This document shows positions 20,329 through 32,398 of a stretch of DNA of 64,000 nucleotides, piece after piece. The translations under genes were made by a program, and so were the position numbers. The stretch is from contig JAKZZE010000035.1 of NCBI GenBank assembly GCA_024220505.1, forward strand, positions 62,001 through 126,000. Reading direction: 5' to 3'. The DNA comes from Rhizopus arrhizus. Its lineage: Eukaryota; Mucoromycota; Mucoromycetes; Mucorales; Rhizopodaceae. The notes under the pieces are model-generated. The model ran no database searches and was not told the DNA's origin. It was given only the letters and a program-made list of their open reading frames with translations. Numbering within the stretch: the first letter of the stretch is position 1; every line of letters starts with the position of its first letter.

Positions 20329-22990
20329 ATGCCTTATAAACTCAGCAACGACACACGCAATAACGTCATTTCATTAATTAAGGCCGGAAAGGGTACTAAA
20401 AATATTGTACAAGCCACTGGAGTGTCTAGAGCCCTAGTTATTCTCATGAAAAAGCAAGTTGATCCTGATCGCGTCAAACCCCGTGGTGGTAGAGTCAGCA
20501 CCGTTCCTGATTTTACAAAGCAAGCCATAGCTTTTAAAGTCCGAAAAGACTTCTTATTATCAGCAAAGGATGTTCAAAGATATCTGTGGTCTCTTGGTTA
20601 CAAATTGCAGTACTCATCTACGACACAACTAATGAGATCCCTCGGCCTTAAAGCTCTGTATAAGAAAAAGAAGCCTTTAATCAAGAGAACTAACCAGAAA
20701 AAGCGATTGGAATGGGCCAAAAAACACCGTGACTGGACTGTAGAGGACTGGAACAAGGTCATATTCTCCGACGAAACCAAAATCAACAGATGGGGATCAG
20801 ATGGAGCTCAAATTACATGGAAACATAAGGATGACCCACTTCGACCACATAATTATCAGACTCAATTAAAAGGTGGCGGAGGCTCAATGATGGTTTGGGG
20901 ATGCATGACATCATCAGGAGTAGGTTACGCATGCCGTATTATTGAGTATCCTATGAAATCAGAGCTGTACACCCATATCTTGGATACTTCCTATAAGGAT
21001 ACACTCGAGCACTTCAGTCTCAGCAATGAGGAAGTCATCTTTCAACAGCACGGAGATACAAAGCACACATCGAAACTCACTAAAAAATGGCTTGCAGATA
21101 ACGGAATTAACTATATTCAAGACTGGCCAGCAAATAGTCCCGACCTAAACCCAATTGAACACCTCTGGCATCATGTTAAGTTGAAATTACAGTAGGTGAA
21201 AAAATACGAGCAACCTCTGTTCGATTTGTCTTCATATCTTTTTATTTTCGTGTGCATATTCGCCAGAGCTTTAATATCACACACACTAATTAAGGCAACA
21301 AAGATACATACAATACACTAAAGAGATTGACTCTACTTGAAGTACAAGCTTTTTAAAAAGGGAAAGACAGTCATAAAAGAGCCAATGATGATTTTTCAAA
21401 ATTCGCTATGTTTATTTAATATTTTCTATATCTTCCCTTTGCTTTAATAAGTGCTTCTACTTTGGCTGGCATACTATTGATGTACCCCTTGCAAGCATTT
21501 GCATTGAGTTTATTTCGCTCTACATCCACAAATTGCTAAAGCTTTCTGACACCTCTTTCTCCGACTTCATGTGGTGTTAGATTAAGTTTGAGCTGATGCC
21601 AAACATGCTTTATATGATTTAAATCCAGACTTTGAGCATACCAATAGTTTATATACCTTACACTGATACCGCGTACCTATACAGTTATGATTTTTAATTT
21701 ATGCTTTACGCCGCTATCACTCTGAAGGTATACATCAGATGTCTTCAAAAGATGATACTCTAATGTGTTCATGTAAATAATGCTAAGTATATGCAGACAA
21801 GTCGTTGAGTTTATATTATCATCATAAAACTGACATATCTAAGCTGGTCCCGGAGTAGCTATGTGACCGCATATGTTGGTCCTACGGCTGCTGTGCTTTA
21901 CTGTAATGTCGATGTGATGAGGGAGCAAAATGTCATTTTATACTACTCTATACTACTTTACTCCATCTGATCACTAGATGCTAGTCTTTGCTTCAGCTGA
22001 GAACGCTACTGGTCGTCACTCTTGACTTGACCAGTTGCCATGCCTTTTTGCTCAGGCCATCTGCTTTTTTCAATGATCCTTTTTTAAGAATGCCTTCTTT
22101 TTTTTAGCTCTCGGTGGCACTTTATGGATCTCAGCGCATTTACTCCTGAATGGTACATGAACAAGTAACCAAACTTACCTAACTCCCTGAATAGCTCTTT
22201 CGCTACTATTCGATGACCAGTAATAATACACAGCTTGATATAGTGCTTCATGGCATAAGAGACAATAGTATGTCTTCCAGCCGACAGGTGTGAATTTCAT
22301 GGAAAAAGCTTCCTAGTATATCTTTTAACTGTGCGAGAATGAACGTAATACTTATCTGTGATATCCTCTAGCTTCATGCTATTCGGTGATATATTTCTTA
22401 TTTCTGGATTGCTTTTCCATTGGTATAGATTTAGGCATGATGATGAGAAGTAGTGAGAGAAGTTGAGTAAAAAAAAAGAAACCAAGGGCTCTTGAAGCCG
22501 CACTTGCTTTTATATGAATACAATAAGGAACACTCACAGTTCCATACAAGTACGCTATATAGTCTTCCGATATGTTCTTTGTTGACTTAAATGTAAACGT
22601 ATGATTACTATACATAATTTAAGCTGGTCGGAAGTCAAATTTTTAAATTCGCATTCTCATTCCTCTCTCAATTTCCAGTATTGCTACATGAGTTCTTTAC
22701 TGTTTCAAAACACATGACCCCGAAAATATACCATAGGAGTCTCAAGCCGGTAGTTGGCATGCACCTTTTGATATAGCGAAAAAAGTCGATTTTGCCAAAA
22801 GGTTGCTCGTATTTTTTCACCTACTGTAGATGCATATGACACCAAGCCCAAAAATATGGATGAATTGTGGGATAGATTTGATGCAGAGTGGAACAAATTC
22901 ACTAAAGAGGACATGAAGAAGTATTACGAGAGTATGCCAAAAAGAATTGAAGAGGTTATCAAGGCTAAAGGTGGATATACAAAGCGTTAA
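20329..22990 (+). pseudogene. Mariner A transposase (DD35E type, second Asp lost), split by B1
   Basis: Reads 20329-21189, then 22829-22990 after removal of B1 and one TA; together 340 codons, a full family length. An N-terminal helix-turn-helix is followed by FSDETKINRWGSDG, FQQHGDTKHTSK and SPDLNPIEHLW. The second block has His where relatives have the catalytic Asp (QQDxD), so this copy was inactive even before B1 landed. I count 35 residues between that position and the Glu. The C-terminus YESMPKRIEEVIKAKGGYTKR is intact. Confidence 0.85.
21190..22826 (-). mobile_element. Decayed mariner B1 (1637 bp)
   Basis: TA at 21188-21189 and 22827-22828; ends CAGTAGGTGAAAAAATACG and its complement. 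The minus strand retains a start (MPKSIPMEKQ), AQSLDLNHIKHVWHQLKL and SMPAKVEALIKAKGRCRKY, but many stops lie between. It is nearly identical to B2 (34327-39258, opposite orientation) including the stops, so both copies spread after the gene was dead. Confidence 0.8.
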
Positions 22991-23199
22991 AGATTTGCTG
23001 TCAGATTGATTTTATAGTCATTTTTCATTTTTTTAAATTCCGCCACGTTTTACTAATCAGTGTGCTATAAAAATTTGTTCAATAAAAATATGTTGTTTTA
23101 GCACTGTTCCATTAAAATTTAAAAAGTTTAGCTTTATTTTTGCGGGAATTATCTTAAATTTTATTTTTGTTAGGCAGTTAACAGCAGGACTGTATAACA

Positions 23200-23285
23200 T
23201 GCTGTAGATTATTTATCGTTTTAGTGTCGATAAATCCTACTGAAGCAAAAAATGCAAAACACTTGTACAATTTTGTGAGCCACTG
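23200..23285. repeat. Remnant end of another mariner (G)
   Basis: The sequence ends GTGAGCCACTG next to TA (23286-23287), a mariner-type terminus. It interrupts the gag-associated frame at 23288 and is itself cut by the LTR ending at 23199. No opposite end was found. Confidence 0.5.
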
Positions 23286-23366
23286 TAGGTTTCGTTTTTC
23301 AGCAGCATAATTTTCCTCAACTTCCGAATTGTAACCATCTTCGTCCGAGTTCTCCGAAGACAAAAC

Positions 23367-24383
23367 CTAAAAGGATTGTTGGGTACCTTGAGCGTTCTTA
23401 GGTCTGTAACGTGGACAATCCCAATACACATGGTTACCCAATTGTCCTTGACATACTTTACACGGAGACGTACATTGCTTGGCATCATGACCAGGGTTTT
23501 GACAATTATAACATATTTTCTCCTTGACTGTTCGTTGACCATTATTGTTATTCATTTGGGTCTGTACGAAGAGGATAAGTGATTGAAAGGATTCCGCAAG
23601 TTGTTTCATAGAGTCTTGGAGGTCAGAGTTATCGCTTTTGGTTTTGGTACTAGCTTGTGACACGGTCTTATCTTTTTCGATTGTTTTGCGACCATCTGAT
23701 TTTTTTCCCATAGACTTAGTTACTTTCTCGGTCGGGAAATCCTCCTCATCTGACGATTGCGACTCTTCTTCACCGGACAATTCATTATCTTCCTTGGCTT
23801 TAGCAAGGCTCTTCGCATCCTTGAGTGTAACAGGGTTGGCTTGTAATATCGCTTCTTTCAAAAATCTAGGTTGTAAACCATTGATAAACGCATCTTTGAG
23901 ATCCGAACTAGTGAGTGTCGTGCAATTCGGGTTTTTCTTTGTTTCCCCTAGATGCGCGGCCTTGAGTGCGTCAAATCGATCGATGTACATTCGAATTGAT
24001 TCTTCTGGTTGGCGTTTTATGTCAAGCAACTTCTTGAGGATTTTCTTTGGTGATCCTTTTCTTGCACTAAAGCGATCCATAAATTCTTCTTGAAAGGTGG
24101 CCCAATCGGTAAACTCTTGATTGAAGAACCATCTTCTTGCTGTGGATGATGAGAAGGATCCAGGTATCATTGTAAGTTTTTCCGCTTCCGGTATTTTGGC
24201 TACTTTCACACCCGTTTCGTACATGTCGAACCATTCTTTTGGATCTTGACCCTTTTCATACGTAGGGATACGGAAGCCATTAATTAGGTTGTTCATTATA
24301 ATTGATTGGCCAGTAGTAGGTTCGATTAGAGAATTATGTGCTTGCTCGATATCTGTATTCCCACTTCTGGCAGAAGGCACCAT
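23367..24383 (-). CDS. Ty3-like Gag polyprotein, 338 aa, intact
   Basis: Capsid-like region at residues about 35-190 (EWFDMYETGVKVAKIPE, ARRWFFNQEFTDWATFQEEF, SIRMYIDRFDALK). Then comes an acidic linker, a Ser/Lys-rich stretch and two zinc knuckles near the end: CYNCQNPGHDAKQC (CX2CX4HX4C) and CKVCQGQLGNHVYWDC. It would assemble into particles and bind RNA. The frame is open from ATG to TAG. After the TAG the same frame runs on for about 26 codons (SSENSDEDGYNSEVEENYA) until mariner remnant G. Pol is not present here, so this is either a truncated element or a gag kept alone. Confidence 0.8.
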   Translation of the reverse strand: MVPSARSGNTDIEQAHNSLIEPTTGQSIIMNNLINGFRIPTYEKGQDPKEWFDMYETGVKVAKIPEAEKLTMIPGSFSSSTARRWFFNQEFTDWATFQEEFMDRFSARKGSPKKILKKLLDIKRQPEESIRMYIDRFDALKAAHLGETKKNPNCTTLTSSDLKDAFINGLQPRFLKEAILQANPVTLKDAKSLAKAKEDNELSGEEESQSSDEEDFPTEKVTKSMGKKSDGRKTIEKDKTVSQASTKTKSDNSDLQDSMKQLAESFQSLILFVQTQMNNNNGQRTVKEKICYNCQNPGHDAKQCTSPCKVCQGQLGNHVYWDCPRYRPKNAQGTQQSF

Positions 24384-24760
24384 AAAATATTTTGATGATA
24401 ATTTATTTTATTTATGTCTTTAAACAGCACTTTTTATTGATACGGTTAACAAGAATTCACTTTATAATTTATAATGGTTCTTACGTTCTCTGTCTTTTTC
24501 AAGCAAAATATAGAAATACTCTTTTGTGTAAACTACAGTAGGTCAAAAAATTGCTGCAAGGAATCCATTTTTCTCAGTTTTTGTAGCGTACATCCTGTCA
24601 CAATGGTACAAACTGCTTCTGTTTCTACATAGTAGATTTCCTACATGTCTTGAAAAATCCGAAAGAGTTTAAGCCCCATTGGATAAGTATTGAAGGAAGT
24701 ATGAGGCGCGCAATTTGAAAATTTGAAAAAACGAAAATTTGAACGAAATGGGTTTATTTA

Positions 24761-26357
24761 TTAATATTTAGTTGGTCCTCCTTTTTTATTAATAACCTCT
24801 TGAATTCTTGCCGGCATGCTATCGATATACCTTTGGCAAAGTTCTTTATCAAATTCATTCCATGCTTTTTCTACTCGTTCCCAAAGCTCATCCGTATTCT
24901 TTGCTCTGCGTTCGTAACAGCTGAGCTTTAACTTCAGTTGATGCCATACATGTTCTATTGGATTTAAGTCCGGACTCTGAGCTGTGTTGTATAATGGTAA
25001 AAGTAGTTGAAGAAAAGGTAGAAACAAAAATAAAGAAACAGTGTAGGTACTTTTTGAGACTGATCTTTATTTCAGTTTAAGTTTTTAGTAAAAATTATTC
25101 TAATTGAAGGCAGGTATTTATATCTTATTGAGTGAGTGGCTTGATATCTTCTATTGTAAGCGTTCTTCTAATATTCAGGTACTTTAGCAAGTGTCATCTA
25201 TAATTATGATTATAAAAAGTTTTCATTTGTTCTTTTGTATGTCTGTCATAGATTATCTTTTATTCTGGGAATTCCTCACTGATTTGAATAACGTTATTTT
25301 ACGCGTTATTTCAATTATGTGAAAGATTAGCAATATTCCTGATATTGGATTGGATCTTGTTATTTTAGTTGATACTTCTTCTTATCAAAGAACTCTCATT
25401 AATACAAAACATATTCTAAAAGAATATGTTTAATTGGAATTGATTGTATGATCTTATTTAAATAAACTTATATTTTTATTTTATTTAATTATGATCTTGT
25501 ATTAAGACTTATATTTATCAATGTCTACTACGATCAGTTACTGTTCTACAACAAGCTGGCCAATCGCTAATATAGCGCACTTGATGATTATCTAACCAGG
25601 CTATTGTGGATTTTGCCTTGTGCTTTGGATCATTATCATGCTGAAAGTAAATGTTGGACCAGTTGAAATTGTAGTACTCCATAGTATCACGAAGTGTAGT
25701 GTCTAATATATGCTGATAAACATCCGCGTTCATGTTCCCATCGTAAATTTGACAAGCATATCCTGGTCCTTCAGATGTTATGCAGCCCCACATCATCAAC
25801 TTGCCGCCTCCATGCTTGACTGTAAACTCTAGATGATGCGGTTGAAGAGGATCACTTGGTCTTTTCCAATAATACTTACAACCATCAGAGCCCCATACGT
25901 TGATCTTGGTTTCATCAGAAAAGACTACTTTTCGCCATTCTTCCACTGTCCAATCCTGGTGCTTCTTGGCCCATTCTAATCGATGCTGCATATGAGCTTT
26001 TGTCAGAAACGGCTTCTTTTTTTTTATTGAAGAATGGAACTCCATTGATTTCAGGACGTTAATTGCTGACTGGTATGAGATATCATAGCCAAGTTGAACC
26101 AGCTCCCGGTGTACCTCTTTGGCAGTCTTTAGAACCCCTTCAATGACTTTTCTTTTGATTAGCCGTTTCGTCACTTTGGAGACTAATGTAGGTCTACCAG
26201 CTGAGCCCATTGTCCTATTTGAAAACAACCGCCTAGAGTATATACTAACAGTTGATTCATGTACTCCAACCTCCTTAGCAATATCGTACGTTGATGTGGG
26301 TCCAGTTAATGCTTGCTTGAGATCGTTTACTTTTTCTTCTGGCAGTCGTTTAGGCAT
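24761..26357 (-). pseudogene. Mariner C transposase (DD35E), intact except for the LTR
   Basis: Removing the LTR and one TSD joins 25559-26357 to 24761-24984, giving 341 codons with no stop. N-terminal helix-turn-helix (TYDIAKEVGVHESTVSIY), then FSDETKINVWGSDG, FQHDNDPKHKAKS and, across the LTR, ISDWPA/QSPDLNPIEHVW. I count 35 residues between the second Asp and the Glu. The LTR therefore separates two catalytic residues. The tail is SMPARIQEVINKKGGPTKY. Confidence 0.85.
24985..25553 (-). mobile_element. Solo LTR (569 bp) in mariner C
   Basis: Ends TGTTGTATAATGG and GTTCTACAACA; TSD AGCTG at 24980-24984 and 25554-25558. Copy of the LTR at 19078-19632, with a short extra segment near 25296. 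Confidence 0.9.
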
Positions 26358-28590
26358 GCGATTGGTAATAAGGTAAAAAAGAGAAATAATTTAGATAAGA
26401 AAATTTAAAATTTAGAATAAAGGAATTGTAAGCGCTTTTATATACTGGCAACATTCTAATCATGTCAAGAATGTGAAAAATTATGATAGCAACCGGTTGG
26501 GTCGTATTAAAATTTGTTATTCCAAACATATGTAAACAAGTAAAAAATGCCGGATGTTTATAAAATTCCCTTTAACAATATCAAATTCCACCAATAACTA
26601 TTGCCCATATCAGATAATCGACGAATAAATGCCCCTTCTAGTGAGGTACAAACAATCAATGTTTGAGATAGTTTCATGCAGTATCCATAGACAACCAGCT
26701 GTAAAACCGGTATTTTGCAATTCCTTGCAGCAATTTTTTGACCTACTGTATATGAGTAGTTTTTGAAGGACAAAACAAGATAAAATTCAAAGGGGTTTTT
26801 ATAAAGAATCAGAGTGGTACTGCTGAGTTGATTTTGTGTAATTGCTGTTATTCATTTTTTTGCGTAATCTTCATTCACTTCATTTCAAAGTACATGGATA
26901 TTTTGTTGTGAAAAAGGATGACATGTATATGATATTACCAGAGCTTAGTATGATCCCGCAAGATAAAATGAGTGCTGTACTGGATAAACAATTGATTGCT
27001 TCTAATAACTGCTTTTCAATGTTCAATGACTCCCCTTGTCCTCTTCCAAACCACTTGCAAAATCTTTTATTTCAAGTCAATGATTCGAAAGTTAAAAAAT
27101 CTAACAAAATTGATAACAAATACTTGAAGGTTGTAATTGTCCCCAGCATTTTTTTTACTGATGACACTCCTGGAGACTCTTCGAAAGAGCATATTCCATA
27201 TGAAAGCTGATCAATGACGTACGCCGCCCTTCCTCTTGAGGAACGTGGCAGCAGAGAAAATACAATGTTCATAGGCTGCGCTCCGAAAAGTGATGGTATC
27301 AATGCTATGCATTTTATTCCTGCTCTGGTTGCCGACATGAAAGCTCTTGAAAAGGGCGTAGCAATGTTCTCTGGTGAGCACAATGAAACTGTTCTAGTCA
27401 AAGCCCCTGTGATGTTTATTTCTGCTGATAACCCAGCCCACTCTGATATATGTGGTATTCAACAACAAACTACTTTGTACTTTTGTCGAAAATGTTATGT
27501 TCGCAAATCATCCAAAAAAAACCGCAGCTTTCTTGAGAGTGGTATTACTGTAGAGAGTTTAAACCGCGTGTACAATAATAGATCAAGAAATCATTACATC
27601 TTAGCTGCCTCAGACTGCAGTCGTAAAAATGTTCAAATAGTAGATGCTTTGGAAGCTGGAGCTCTGAATGCGTGCGATTTGAATTTTAAAAACACTGATT
27701 CTCAAGATTTGCTCCTACTAAATTCTTTTGACCCTTCACAAGATACTCCTGTTGAAGCGTTACACTGTTTGCCTCTCGGTGTGGCCAAATATTTAATAGA
27801 GCATTTGGTAAAGATTGCCTTAGGCGGCAGAGCAAATGAAGACAAAATGAATCGCTTGATAAGCAGACTTAAAGAAAATGAATGTAACCCCTCCTACACT
27901 AAAAACTTTAGGAGACAACTCAGGCATGTCGGATCTTTTGTGGGTCGCGACTTCAAGCAGTTAATACAAGTATTGCCTGGTATCATAGCTTCCGAGTTCA
28001 CTGATCCAGTCAATGACATTAAAGTTATTCAACTAAACCGGCCCCTGCAAGCGTTGGGTAAGCTGTGCTCTTTACTGTTTGTTCGCCAAATTGAAGCAGG
28101 GTTTGAAGATTATGTGAACTCAATTGAAGTATCAGTTAAAGAACTTACAGCGTCTTTATATGAATTTGATACTGTCACGCATAACAAAAACGCCTACTCA
28201 ACTAAACCAAAAGTTCATTATCTTCATCATATTCATCAGGATATACGACGCTTTGGATGTGCATTGCAGTTTGAAACAGAGAAAGGCGAGATGTTCAACA
28301 AGTTCATCCGAGAACAGCTATTTCATACCAACCGATTGCCACCTTCTAGAGATGTCGCAATTACAGTAGGTGGAAAAATGGTCCGGATGTTTTTAAATTA
28401 TTCACAAATATCGCTATAGCTTTACCAAATCTCAATCAAATTGAACAGAACAAACATTATTTTGAAGAGAAAACATTACTTTATCTTTAGTAAAAATTTG
28501 ATATGTCACACAAAAGTTCAAAGGGAGCTACAAAAGATCAAATATTTCAGCAGCATCCGGACCATTTTTCAGGGTGCTCCATAATATCTG

Positions 28591-31261
28591 CTAGTAGTCC
28601 GTATATCCCCCTTTTGCTTGAATAACAGCCTTGATTCTATCCGGCATACTGTCTATATAATTTCTACAATCATCTTTTGTAAATCTCGCCCATTGTTCTT
28701 CAATTCGATCCCATAGTTCATGTACGCCTTTAGCTCTGGTTTCGTACGCACTTAACCTTAGCTTCAGGTGATGCCAAATGTGTTCAATCGGGTTTAGATC
28801 AGGGCTCTGAGCTGGCCAACTGTAAACAGACTTGCTGTCGAAGTTGTTTCCTTCAAACCAAGCTTTTGCGACCTTTGACGTATGTTTCGGATCGTTATCC
28901 TGCTGGAAGTAGATGTTTTTAGGGTCATAATTGTAGTAATTTAGGGTGTCCATTAGAGTTGTGTCCAATATACAGTAGCGGACAAAACTGGTGCACAAAA
29001 ATTAAAATCAACATTGTATCTCCGCCATATGTCTGCGACTTTTGTGGCATATACCATCTGAAAGACAGCCCAAAATATACATTATGTTATGTAAACCGGA
29101 ACTGTACCGGACATCCCCCAGGCATAAGGCCATTTTTAGTGATTTTTTGCATATTTCAATTTTCGCCAAAAATGTGGTGCTTGTCTAGCCTTCTTTCAAT
29201 TTTCCCCATATCTCTCCCGTTTGCGTTCAGATTTCACCGCATATTAGTGAATTTTAGTAGCTCTTAAAAAATATATAAAACCGTAGTTATTTTGTATTTC
29301 CCAATGAATCCCCCCTTTTGTTTTTACCCTATTCACTATAACAAAGTACTAGCCTTATATGTTTAAGAAAATAAGCAACTGTAAAAACGAAACTCTGAGA
29401 TCTCGAATACACTTAGTTCGTACGACAACAGATATTTCTAGAATAACAAGAATCTCTAAATGGACAATCAACAGGAGAAAGAGGGAAGAAAGAAACTTAA
29501 AGTCTTGTGATCATGAAGGTCTCCCGCTTTTAGTCTGAAAAGTTACTAGCTCAATCACCAACCTAAAGCTTGGACAAGGTCCGTTACACACAGTTTCCGA
29601 TGCTCAGCACATTTTGAGGACCTTAAGATACAGTATTAGCAAATTGTCAGTCTGAAGGCACTGTAGGAAGCTAGATTTTGAGTCTGGAAGTAAGGAATCG
29701 AAGAATTTCATCAGCTGTATTAGCCGGAAAAAGCGATGAATGTGGTATCACGACAAGCCATTGTATACAATAGAGGGCTGGAAGTCTGCTACCTTTAGCA
29801 ATGAAATAAATATGAACATTATGGATGCAGATATTATACACTAATATTGAAAGCAAGTCGAGCAACCTGAGCGATTTTTTCACGGTGATCAAACAATGAA
29901 GCATGCTGGCTGCTCTGTTATGTTTTAAGGCTGTATTAGATATTGAGGACCGGAATATGTGTGTCAAGTATATGATGGTATAATGAACTCATAAATATAC
30001 ACATGTATTTCGCTTACTTCATACCACAAAAGCCTAGCGCATAGTGGTCTAAAACGTCGTAATCTCTCGTTTCAGTATGACAATGACACAAGACACAAGG
30101 CACAAGTCGACGCATGTCACAAACTCAATATTTGATAACAGCGCTTCTGTGCTACAAGTTTAGCCGCCACTAATCCCGGCCTAAGTCCGCTTAAGCATGC
30201 CAGGTGGCAATTGATGGCAAAGGTATGATGATACGACACTAGATCAAAAAGGGTCGATGATCTTTGGAAAAGAGTAGTTAAAGAGCCGGGTTCTTTTATT
30301 GAAAATGATATACACGCATATTATTAGCATATGCAAAGAAGAACATCCGATGATATCAAGAGATGAGATGATTATATAAAGTCTAAGGTCTTTGCCACTT
30401 TTGCGGTTTTTAGAAAATATAAAATTTTATAAATTTAAAGCACGCTTATCGCTCAGTTCTAACAATGTCATGCTTAGAACATACATAAATTACAATGACT
30501 AGTATATCCTCCTTCTAGTACAGTTTCATGACTATTGCAATTACCATGAGCAGGTAATGGTAGTTAAAAGCTGAAAAAAAGTTTTGTGCACCAGTTTTGT
30601 CCGCTACTGTATGTACATAATCCTCTTTCTTCATTGTTCCATCATAGATACGACAAGCATACCCAGGACCATCGTATGTAATACAGCCCCACATCATAAC
30701 GCTGCCTCCACCTCCTTTTACTGTTAAGTCAAGATGGTGGAATCGAAGCTTATCACCTACTCTCTTCCAGTAGTACTTCACACCGTCTGATCCCCAAACG
30801 TTTAACTTAGTCTCGTCAGAGAATACCATACGACGCCAATCATCTTTTGTCCAATCCTTGTGGGCGTTGGCCCATGCAAGTCGCTTTTTCATATGAATAG
30901 CCTTTAAAAACGGCTTGCGCTTCTTAATACGGGCCTGGAATCCCATCGATTTTAAAAGTTTTAAGCAAGCAGAGTAGCCAATTGCTCATCCAACATCACA
31001 TAAATATCGTTGTACATCCTCCCCCGTCTTTAATTTACCTGTTATGACTGACCGTCTGATGTAGGACTTGGTTGTAGCAGTAATTTCGGACTTGCGGCTT
31101 GATTTAAGGGGCCCCATGTTAGGAAACCACCTTCGCTTATAGTCGCTGATGGTGCTTTTCTTGACTCCAGGCGCTCGTTTTATGATGGATGAGTAAGAAT
31201 GACCAGATTTGAGTAAGGACTTGATGTTATCTTGTACATCCAAAGGCAAAGAGCGAACCAT
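28591..31261 (-). pseudogene. Mariner F transposase (DD37E), one stop plus element E
   Basis: Pieces 30612-31261 and 28591-28970 join in frame when E and one TA are removed (DYVH/ILDTTLMD). One TGA at 30986-30988 interrupts DVG*AIGY. Catalytic blocks: FSDETKLNVWGSDG, FQQDNDPKHTSK and SPDLNPIEHIW, with 37 residues between the second Asp and the Glu. The tail SMPDRIKAVIQAKGGYTDY is intact. Confidence 0.85.
28973..30609 (+). mobile_element. Decayed mariner E (1637 bp)
   Basis: TA at 28971-28972 and 30610-30611; ends CAGTAGCGGACAAAACTGG and complement. The plus strand has faint transposase traces full of stops. It lies inside the F transposase. Confidence 0.75.
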
Positions 31262-32157
31262 ATTTGTATAAAACAGCAATAATAACGAAAGAAGAAGAAG
31301 ACGTGCTAAATCAGCAAAAAAAAGTAGATATTTATATTTTTTTTTGATTATTAATACGAGTCTAATGTATTATTAATCATCTGAGACAAAACTGACGGCT
31401 TCTGAGTCAGCAGCATTGAACAATCTGGGTAATTAAAATTCTATAGGGCACCCTGAAAAATGGTCCGGATGCTGCTGAAATATTTGATCTTTTGTAGCTC
31501 CCTTTGAACTTTTGTGTGACATATCAAATTTTTACTAAAGATAAAGTAATGTTTTCTCTTCAAAATAATGTTTGTTCTGTCCAATTTGATTGAGATTTGG
31601 TAAAGCTATAGCGATATTTGTGAATAATTTAAAAACATCCGGACCATTTTTCCACCTACTGTAGGTTTGGAAGCCAAGAAATCCTAAAGTCTATCATAGA
31701 TGGTGGATCTTGGACCAACAAAAATTCCAAACGAGTGCGATATGGAAGCGAAATAAAACAATTTGTCGAAGCTAATGAATCCTTTCGTTCCTTATTTTTT
31801 AGGGCTCGCGAATTCGCAGAAAATAATTATGAAAACGTAAAAGGAACTCCTAAAGCTGGATTCTCTGGAGTATTTAAAAACATTTCTGAAAATACATATG
31901 TTGTTGGAATAATTACAAAAAATGGAACAGTAAAAAAATATGAAATTGATGCAGAGAAGTATGATTATAGTAGAGTTCTATGCAATGAAACTCAAGAAAA
32001 CCTAAATATGAATGGTCTGATTCCTGTCGGTACACTGGATATGCACCAAGTAGCTTCAGATTCCTCTCGCTTCATCAATACCAACAAATTTGGAAGCATT
32101 TTACTTTTAAAAAATCCCAACACTTGCAACGCCCTTTCTCAAAACTGTCAAAAATAA

Positions 32158-32398
32158 ATAAATTTGCACTGTAATTTTTTATTTTTTTGAGCAGAAACTT
32201 TATTTGACTGCATTTTTTAGTACTTTGTAAAAAAAATTGAAAAATGAAAAAAAACGGCCATCAGCCAATCACATTTGTCTAAGTCGTGTTTTTACTAAAT
32301 TTTGCCAAAAATCTCGACAGGTGTGGAGTGTTATGCGGAGATTTTTTGCGCCGCAGTGATTACTATATCTCAGATATTACATTGGTGGAGAAGCTAAT
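32158..32398. other. Possible right end of the tnp2-like element and start of the Ty3-like internal region
   Basis: CGCCGCAGTG at 32349-32358 ends in CAGTG, as CACTA-type elements do. No left partner was found, so this is weak. ACATTGGTGGAGAAGC just before the gag start could be an LTR end plus primer site, but no LTR was recognised. Confidence 0.25.

Larger units (their letters stand above)
19961..23192 (+). mobile_element. Tc1/mariner element A with nested element B1
   Basis: TA at 19959-19960 and 23193-23194. Terminal repeats CAGTCCTACTGTCAACTGCC and its near complement at 23165-23192 match with about two differences over 28 bp. The plus-strand transposase is interrupted by B1. Without B1 the element is about 1.59 kb. 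Confidence 0.8.
18877..23199 (-). mobile_element. Solo LTR interrupted by another LTR and by mariner A
   Basis: Outer ends TGTTAT (18877) and ATAACA (23194-23199) are complementary. Removing the nested LTR (19078-19632) and mariner A (19961-23192) leaves about 530 bp, a normal LTR size. Its TTTTTGAGACTGA/CTTTATTT block resembles that of the nested LTR, so the two families are related. No TSD is visible at the outer ends, so the flanks may have recombined. Confidence 0.5.
24536..26748 (-). mobile_element. Tc1/mariner element C with a nested solo LTR
   Basis: TA at 24534-24535 and 26749-26750; ends CAGTAGGTCAAAAAATTGCTG and complement. Same family as element K at the right edge of the window. 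A solo LTR is inserted in its transposase. The element sits just upstream of the tnp2/KDZ-like gene remnant. Confidence 0.85.
28364..31661 (-). mobile_element. Tc1/mariner element F with nested element E
   Basis: TA at 28362-28363 and 31662-31663. Terminal repeats of 214 bp (28364-28577 and 31448-31661) begin CAGTAGGTGGAAAAATGG, and each contains an inverted inner copy (CATCCGGACCATTTTTC). Without E the element is about 1.66 kb. Confidence 0.85.
26842..32157 (+). pseudogene. tnp2/KDZ-like DNA-transposon protein, broken by a stop and by mariner F
   Basis: Three pieces in one frame: 26842-27210, 27214-28361 and 31662-32157. A TGA at 27208-27210 sits where relatives have Trp (PYES*SMTYAALP). 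Mariner F inserted at TA within DVAI/RFGSQEILKS. Landmarks are FFTDDTPGDSSK, ENTMFIGCAPKSDG, KAPVMFISADNPAHS, a Cys pair (FCRKCYVRKS), PVEALHCLPLGVAKY, KPKVHYLHHI and ETEKGEMFNKFIRE. I recall this architecture from fungal transposase-like proteins near the CACTA/KDZ group, but I cannot confirm the family without a search. The 5' part appears missing because mariner C lies just upstream. The 3' end stops at TAA 32155-32157. Confidence 0.55.

Noticed and set aside
20334..20786. Minus-strand ORFs within mariner A
   Set aside because: Antisense shadows of the transposase.
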